A stretch of 64,000 nucleotides of DNA, taken from positions 39,745-103,744 of the forward strand of contig CANJNZ010000005.1 of NCBI GenBank assembly GCA_947476045.1, in the 5' to 3' direction. Each line of letters starts with the position of its first letter. Position 1 is the first letter of the stretch. The notes under the pieces are model-generated. The model saw only the letters and a program-made list of their open reading frames with translations, ran no database searches and was not told where the DNA came from. The DNA comes from Chthoniobacteraceae bacterium (GTDB taxonomy: Bacteria > Verrucomicrobiota > Verrucomicrobiia > Chthoniobacterales > Chthoniobacteraceae). Positions 58,832 through 64,000 of the stretch are shown here, one piece after another. The translations under genes were made by a program, and so were the position numbers.

Positions 58832-61198
58832 TCAGCGGATCAGTTGAAACTCTGGCAGCAGGACGAGCGACCATAGCAGATCAGCGGGCGCGGCGCTTGC
58901 AAAAGCGCGCTCGTCTTCGCGCGGCGCGCGCAAAAGAACGGCGCGGTAAATGGCGTCGAGCCTCGCATTCGCATCGGGGAATCGCTTGCTCCAGTCGCCC
59001 GCGGCACGCTCGATGGCGTTCGTGAAAGTGCGGCCATTTGCAAACGTGAGTGCCTGCAGCAATGTCGTTGCAGCGGGGCGCGACATATTCACCTGATCGC
59101 GCATGGGCCGTCCGAGGATGTTTTGAAAGGAGTCATTTTTCACCATCGCAGCGCGGATGATTTGGTCCGCCTTCGGCTCGGTGATTACAAAGTCTCGCAC
59201 CTTTCCCCACGGCAGACCGCCGGGCCCGAGCACGACGGCTTTCGGCCATTGCGCATCGTTAAATCCCGGTTTCTCCCAGCCATCGGGAGCCTCCGCGCTG
59301 CTGCGCCATTCGGCATCGCTATTGACGACCTGAGGCTCCCGCTTGCTCACAAACCAAACGACAAGCGTGAGCCGTAATCCGGCGCTGCCTGCCGAGATGT
59401 TTTTCGCCTCGATGGCGAGCGTAACTTCACGTTTGTCCTTCAGGTTTGCTGTAACGTCGCCGGACTCGGCTTTCTCCCACAAATTGCCACTAAGCACCTT
59501 CTGTCCGTCCACGTTTAAAATGAACTCATCATCCGCCGCGACGACAACACGGGCGCTGAGCACGGTCTCTTTTTCCGGCAGCGTAAACTTGGAGCGGAAG
59601 AAGCGTTTCCCCTCGGGAAAATTCAGCCCGTCGCGGCCTGCTTCCTCATGCCAGAGCCATTTTGCGTCCCTGCCGAATGTGGTTTCCTCTTTCGGCACAT
59701 TGAAGTCGCGCTTCGAGTAAAGCGGCGCAGCCACGCGGCTCACGGCGTCGGAAAATTCCTCGGCGCTGAGTCGGCGAACAACCGGGCCTTGGAAAACGAA
59801 CGACGATTTTGCGAGCGCGTCGGCGTCCGCCACGGCGACACCGGGGAGTTGATAGGCGCGCGATGTGAGGATGACGCGCAGGGTGTGCTTCACGTCCCAG
59901 CCGTTTTCCGCGAAGTCCCACGCGAGCCAGTCGAGCAAATCCCCGCTCCACGCCTTGTTGTCCATCACGTCCACCGGCTCCACGATCCCGCGCCCAAAAC
60001 ACGCGGCCCACAGACGATTCACCATCGTGCGCGCGAGACGGCCATTGTCTTTTTTCGTGAGCATGTCGGCGAGTTGTTGCTGGCGTTCACGGCGCGGTTT
60101 TTCCGCTGCGATTTGCCCCAGCTCCGGCCAGAAAAACGCGGGCGGTGTGATTTCTCCCATCGCCTTGTCGCAGCGAAAAACTTCCACCGGCTTGTCGGAA
60201 AAAACCGCAGCCAGCGCGTGCGCGTCCTTCAGCTTGTAGTCGTTGATGAACGAATCGTGGCAGCTCGCGCACTTGAGGTTCAGCCCTAGGAAAACCTGCG
60301 CCAGATTCTGCGCAGCCTGCAACTCCACGCGCTGTCCTGCGCTCACATCGCCGCGCCATTTGATGCCCTTGATGAAGCCCTCGCTGTCCGCATATTTCGG
60401 CGCGATCAATTCACTCACGAATTGATCATACGGCTTGTTGTCGAGAAGAGCGTTGTAGAGCCACTTCGAGATCTGTTTGCGCCCTCCGTCAATGTAGCCG
60501 GTGCCCGAGTAGTCGTTGCGCAATGCGTCGTTCCAAAAAGTCAGCCAGTGCGTGGCGTAGTCATCCTTGCGTTCCAGCAGCGCACTCACCGCAGCGGCGC
60601 GGTCACCTTTGAAAGCCTGCATCTCCTCCCAAGTCGGCAGCAGCCCGATGGTGTCGAGCGATGCGCGACGTAGGAAAGTGCGGTTATCCGCCGCGTCAGG
60701 TGAAGTGATTTTCTGGTCGCGAAAATACGCCGCCACAAATTTGTCCACCGGGTTTTCGATTTTCTCCGAGCCCGCCGGGAACTCCGGCTTGCGCGGCGCG
60801 AGTGGTGCGCGCTGGAAAACCACGCCAGCCGTTTCGCCATCGGGCCACGGCGCGCCGGCGGCGATCCATTTGCGCAAAGTCTCGATGTCCGCCGCTTCGA
60901 GCGGGCCGTCTTTCGGCGGCATCGCGTCGTCGTGGCCTTTCGGCAGGAGCACGCGTTTGAGCAGCGGGCTTTCAGCGGGTTTTCCGGGCAGGATGTCTGC
61001 GCCGTCCTCGCCGCCTTTCATCGCGAACTCGCGCGTATCGAGACGCAGTTCGCCCTTCTGTTTGTGCTGCCCGTGACACTTCGTGCAGTTGTGCGCGAAA
61101 ATGCCGCGCGCCTCCGCGGAGAGCTTCAGATTTTCCGGTGAAAAATCTGCGGCCATCGCGGTGGTGACAGTCAAAATGAACAGCAGCGCTCGGATCAT
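58832..61198 (-). CDS. Cytochrome c/DUF1549/DUF1553 protein with nested beta-sandwich domain
   Basis: 788 residues from MIRALLFILTVTTAMA, a signal peptide. Residues ~20-125 are a planctomycete-type cytochrome c domain with C38-T-K-C41-H42 and MPPKDG as axial Met region. DUF1549 lies at ~150-345 with a second haem-like C310-A-S-C313-H314. DUF1553 occurs from ~388, is interrupted by a carbohydrate-binding-like beta-sandwich (~510-665), and resumes at ~690. An extracytoplasmic electron-transfer and possibly glycan-binding role is expected. The stop lies 1 bp from the start of the DUF1501 gene, so they are co-translated. Confidence 0.92.
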   Translation of the reverse strand: MIRALLFILTVTTAMAADFSPENLKLSAEARGIFAHNCTKCHGQHKQKGELRLDTREFAMKGGEDGADILPGKPAESPLLKRVLLPKGHDDAMPPKDGPLEAADIETLRKWIAAGAPWPDGETAGVVFQRAPLAPRKPEFPAGSEKIENPVDKFVAAYFRDQKITSPDAADNRTFLRRASLDTIGLLPTWEEMQAFKGDRAAAVSALLERKDDYATHWLTFWNDALRNDYSGTGYIDGGRKQISKWLYNALLDNKPYDQFVSELIAPKYADSEGFIKGIKWRGDVSAGQRVELQAAQNLAQVFLGLNLKCASCHDSFINDYKLKDAHALAAVFSDKPVEVFRCDKAMGEITPPAFFWPELGQIAAEKPRRERQQQLADMLTKKDNGRLARTMVNRLWAACFGRGIVEPVDVMDNKAWSGDLLDWLAWDFAENGWDVKHTLRVILTSRAYQLPGVAVADADALAKSSFVFQGPVVRRLSAEEFSDAVSRVAAPLYSKRDFNVPKEETTFGRDAKWLWHEEAGRDGLNFPEGKRFFRSKFTLPEKETVLSARVVVAADDEFILNVDGQKVLSGNLWEKAESGDVTANLKDKREVTLAIEAKNISAGSAGLRLTLVVWFVSKREPQVVNSDAEWRSSAEAPDGWEKPGFNDAQWPKAVVLGPGGLPWGKVRDFVITEPKADQIIRAAMVKNDSFQNILGRPMRDQVNMSRPAATTLLQALTFANGRTFTNAIERAAGDWSKRFPDANARLDAIYRAVLLRAPREDERAFASAAPADLLWSLVLLPEFQLIR

Positions 61199-61314
61199 GT
61201 GTGAAAAAAACACGCGCACCGATGCTTCCTTAGTTGGTAACTTGCAAGAGCCATCTCCCGCCTTTTCACTCGCAGAAAGCTCGATTCCCCTATACCGCCT
61301 CATTCATCGCCCTG

Positions 61315-62169
61315 ATGAAACTCCACCTGCCAACCGCCGACGTTTTCATTCCTGATGGACAGCCGCCGGAAGCCGCGCTCGCCCGCGTCACGCACCTCGG
61401 CATCGGCGCGCATCAGGACGATTTGGAATTCATGGCGTTTCACGGCATCGCCGGGTGTTTTAAAAATGAAGCCGAGCGGTTTGGCGGCGTCACCTGCACC
61501 GATGGCGGCGGCAGCTCCCGCACGGGGAAATACGCGCATTTCACCGACGAGCAAATGAAGTCCGTCCGCCGCGAGGAACAGCGCGAGGCCGCAATCATCG
61601 GTCGCTATGCCGCGATGGTGCAGCTCGATTACCCGAGCGCCGTCATCAAGAACCCCGCCGACACGCGCCTTCGCGAAGATCTCGTCGAGCTGCTGGTCGC
61701 GACACGTCCGCGCGTCATCTACACGCACAATCCCGCCGACAAACACGACACGCATATCGCCGTGTTCATCGCCGCGATTCAGGCCATCCGCGCGCTGCCG
61801 CGTAATGAGAGACCCGAGGTCGTCCACGGCTGCGAAGTCTGGCGCGATCTCGACTGGCTCGGCGACGCCGAAAAAGTCATTCAGGACTTAAGCGGACACG
61901 ACAACCTCGCCGCCGCGCTCAACGGAATTTTCGACAGCCAGATCGGCGGCGGCAAACGCTACGACCTCGCCGTAATGGGACGCCGCCGCGCGAATGCCAC
62001 CTTCTTCACCAGCCACGCGACAGACCGGTGCGACGCCCTCGCCTTCGCCATGGACCTCACGCCGCTCGCGCACAACGACTCGCTCGACATCGTGGAGTTC
62101 GTCACCGGTGCCATCGAGCGGTTCAAGGCCGACGTGACCGAGAAGCTCCAGCGCCAGCTCGGCAAGTGA
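61315..62169 (+). CDS. PIG-L family deacetylase
   Basis: 284 residues from MKLHLPTADVFIPDG. The LmbE/PIG-L motif reads GAHQDDLEFMA (family AHPDDxE, Pro replaced by Gln), and the second site is THNPADKHDTH. These zinc enzymes remove N-acetyl groups from GlcNAc derivatives, including N-acetylglucosaminyl lipids and diacetylchitobiose. It is followed 12 bp later by nagB, consistent with de-N-acetylation in amino-sugar use. Confidence 0.9.
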   Translation: MKLHLPTADVFIPDGQPPEAALARVTHLGIGAHQDDLEFMAFHGIAGCFKNEAERFGGVTCTDGGGSSRTGKYAHFTDEQMKSVRREEQREAAIIGRYAAMVQLDYPSAVIKNPADTRLREDLVELLVATRPRVIYTHNPADKHDTHIAVFIAAIQAIRALPRNERPEVVHGCEVWRDLDWLGDAEKVIQDLSGHDNLAAALNGIFDSQIGGGKRYDLAVMGRRRANATFFTSHATDRCDALAFAMDLTPLAHNDSLDIVEFVTGAIERFKADVTEKLQRQLGK

Positions 62170-62181
62170 TTTGATTCAAAA

Positions 62182-62967
62182 ATGGAAATTATCATCCAGC
62201 CAACAGCCAATGCCGCCAGCGTCATCGCGGCCCGTTTGATTGCGCGGCAAGTCCGCGAAAAGCCCGACTCCGTCCTCGGCCTCGCGACCGGCTCCACGCC
62301 CATCGCCACGTATCAGGAACTCATCCGCCTCCATCGCGAAGAGGGACTCGATTTCTCGCGCGTGACCACTTTCAACCTCGATGAATACGTGGGCCTGCAA
62401 GCGGAGCACCCGGCGAGCTACCATGCCTTCATGGACTTGCAGCTTTTCTCCCACATCAACATCCCCCGCGAGCGCATCCACATCCCCGACGGCATGGCTG
62501 CCGACGTGCCTGCGGAATGTGCGCGCTTCGAGGCGGCCATCCGCGCGGCGGGCGGGATTGATTTGCAACTGCTCGGCATCGGCTCGGACGGTCACATCGG
62601 TTTCAACGAACCCTCCTCCTCGCTCGCCTCGCGCACACGCATCAAGACGCTCACCGAGCGGACGCGCGCCGACAATGTGTATAATTTCGGCGGCGACTTT
62701 GCGAAGATGCCGCTCCACTGCATCACGATGGGCGTCGGCACCATCATGGAAACGCGCGCCGTCCTCCTGCTCGCATTCGGCGCAGGCAAGGCGCAGGCCG
62801 TCGCCGAGGCCGTCGAAGGCCCGATCACCGCGATGAACCCCGCCAGCATCCTGCAAATGCACCCCGTCGCCAAATGCCTCATGGACGAACCCGCCGCCGC
62901 GCGCCTGAAAAAATGCGAATACTACCGCTGGGTCTTCGACAACAAACCGCAATGGCAGAGGGTGTGA
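62182..62967 (+). CDS. nagB: Glucosamine-6-phosphate deaminase
   Basis: 261 residues: GLATGSTPIATYQELI, VTTFNLDEYVGLQ, GIGSDGHIGFNEPSSSLASRTRIKTL (catalytic Asp/His/Glu), and GIGTIMETRA-type helix followed by KCLMDEPAAARLKK. It converts glucosamine-6-phosphate to fructose-6-phosphate and ammonia. The PIG-L deacetylase upstream is co-directional and likely supplies the deacetylated sugar. nagA is absent from the window. Confidence 0.96.
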   Translation: MEIIIQPTANAASVIAARLIARQVREKPDSVLGLATGSTPIATYQELIRLHREEGLDFSRVTTFNLDEYVGLQAEHPASYHAFMDLQLFSHINIPRERIHIPDGMAADVPAECARFEAAIRAAGGIDLQLLGIGSDGHIGFNEPSSSLASRTRIKTLTERTRADNVYNFGGDFAKMPLHCITMGVGTIMETRAVLLLAFGAGKAQAVAEAVEGPITAMNPASILQMHPVAKCLMDEPAAARLKKCEYYRWVFDNKPQWQRV

Positions 62968-63074
62968 TTTGGCACGGAAGGCAAATAGTTTAACAGTCCC
63001 TACTTTCTCAACCGCGCCAAGTGCTCGTCATTCGCCATAAGAGAAATAATTTCGCTGCGCTGCCACGGACGATG

Positions 63075-63677
63075 CTATTCTGTGCCCGCTCTAGGGCGCA
63101 GCCAGCCTTGGTATCTCAGCATCTCAACACAAAGGTCTTCGATGACTGTCGCCCGGAAATCACGCAATTCTACAATAGCCGATTGCATGGCGGCAAAGTC
63201 CCCGTAGGTGATGCTAGCGCCTTTTCTTCGCAAACTGATAGCCTTGTTGGATGCCGGATCACGAAGCACACTACCGATCGTAGCCCAGTAGTATTCGCCC
63301 AGCTGAAGGAACCTTACAAAATTCACTAAGTCCTGACAGCAATATGACCAAGTGTTGCCGTCACTCTCATTCAGTTGGCGCAGAAACTGGAGGCGAATCC
63401 AGATCGGGTGGAAACGTGGATCAAGGATGAAAGGGTCTTTGCAGCGGCGAAACAAACGTAGTTTTCCGGGATCGTGCGGGGTGGTAGGATCGTGCGTATC
63501 TTGCAAGTGGCAGTTTGGACAAAGTGGGAGAAGATTCGATGCCTCGTTGTTGCTCGGATTCTCGTCAATGTGATGAAGGTGTGGATCGTGTCGTCCGCAC
63601 ATGGCACATTTGTGGTGATATTCTTTCATCACTCCCTCTGAGACGGACTTTGGAATGCTCACGCGCTTTTTGTTCAT
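63075..63677 (-). CDS. HNH endonuclease domain protein
   Basis: 200 residues from MNKKRVSIPKSVSEGVMKEYHHKC. The ββα-metal site is CAMCGRHDPHLHHIDENPSNNEASNLLPLCPNCH. The C-terminal ~120 residues are helical and have no recognised domain. No terminase, portal or restriction partner is present, so a stand-alone nuclease in a mobile or decayed context is likely. Composition is less G+C-rich than the nagB operon beside it. Confidence 0.8.
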   Translation of the reverse strand: MNKKRVSIPKSVSEGVMKEYHHKCAMCGRHDPHLHHIDENPSNNEASNLLPLCPNCHLQDTHDPTTPHDPGKLRLFRRCKDPFILDPRFHPIWIRLQFLRQLNESDGNTWSYCCQDLVNFVRFLQLGEYYWATIGSVLRDPASNKAISLRRKGASITYGDFAAMQSAIVELRDFRATVIEDLCVEMLRYQGWLRPRAGTE

Positions 63678-64000
63678 GGGATGGCGAAGTTGCCTCAGTT
63701 GGTGCGCGCAGGCAAGCCACCCATGCACGAGATAGAAAACGAAAATTTGTCTTTGCGCGACATGCTGCAAATAATCCCTACTTCCTTTTCAAAACAAAGC
63801 TGGTCTCAAACTAAAAGTTGCTGGATACTCGTAGTGCTTTAATACCCTCAGCCACGGGTGTCCGGTTGATGCGCGGTCGGTGTTTTGTTAGCAGCGAAGT
63901 TTGCGTGAGTTGCGCATGAAAATGGATGTCACGCATTTGAATTTCGGAGTGGCTCCGTGGACGATGCCGGCCCATGAACTCCGGCCGCTACATTCTTTCC
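63678..64000. other. Right-edge gap with a possible transposase start
   Basis: No gene is complete here. A frame starting at 63974 gives MNSGRYILS and stays open to the window end; this resembles the N-terminus of IS4-family transposases with a DUF4372-like leader (MNxGRY...). Another open frame begins at 63916. Neither can be confirmed from this piece. Confidence 0.3.

Overview
The window reads as chromosomal DNA of a free-living, probably aerobic, Gram-negative member of the Verrucomicrobiota. Evidence: the DUF1501 + cytochrome/DUF1549/DUF1553 pair near 57.4-61.2 kb, which is a hallmark of the Planctomycetota and Verrucomicrobiota; sigma factors of a PVC style; many lipoproteins; high G+C; and an almost complete lack of Shine-Dalgarno sequences. 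The phylum call is inference. No rRNA, tRNA or CRISPR array was recognised.

Region by region. 0-1.1 kb: an ECF sigma factor cut by the left edge, converging on a putative anti-sigma protein with a LOV-like PAS domain. 1.3-7.5 kb: topoisomerase IV parC and parE on the minus strand, separated by an opposite-strand islet holding an antitoxin with a toxin stub, VapBC and an Mrr restriction enzyme. 7.7-17.2 kb: pheA, a pirin, an SDR-LarA-family pair, queG, a polysaccharide deacetylase, a PhoD phosphatase, a radical SAM protein and a low-complexity secreted protein. 17.4-28.1 kb: sulfur assimilation (cysI, cysH), leuD, yajQ, efp, an M16 protease, and an unusual 717-residue fusion of a cyclic-nucleotide-binding domain to an HlyD-type membrane-fusion protein.

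28.2-36 kb is a signalling and regulation block: three lipoproteins, a BlaI/M56 pair, a second ECF-like sigma factor, a cyclic-nucleotide-binding protein divergent from a universal stress protein, a PocR-AraC activator and a histidine kinase/response regulator pair. 36.5-37.4 kb is non-coding and rich in repeats, including thirteen 21-bp units followed by a terminator-like hairpin. hflKC, an NHL lipoprotein, a multi-hairpin intergenic element (40.35-40.56 kb) and an fbpABC-type ferric transporter follow.

43.9-56.4 kb holds infC, a tiny hydrophobic peptide coupled to a membrane protein, an M42 peptidase, a five-gene ABC exporter/phosphoesterase/glycosyltransferase operon, acylphosphatase with a degenerate GalT-like protein, BrnTA, a VOC protein, an iron-sulfur uracil-DNA glycosylase, fmt, adk and nadA. 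56.4-64 kb holds a lipoprotein, the DUF1501/DUF1553 pair, a PIG-L deacetylase with nagB (amino-sugar use), an isolated HNH nuclease and possibly the start of a transposase at the right edge.

Most genes are housekeeping. The accessory signals are the islet inside the topoisomerase IV locus, BrnTA, the HNH gene and the repeat-rich intergenic regions. The most unusual single items are the cNMP-HlyD fusion, the LOV-like anti-sigma candidate, the GalT-like protein without its nucleophile, and the two structured intergenic regions.
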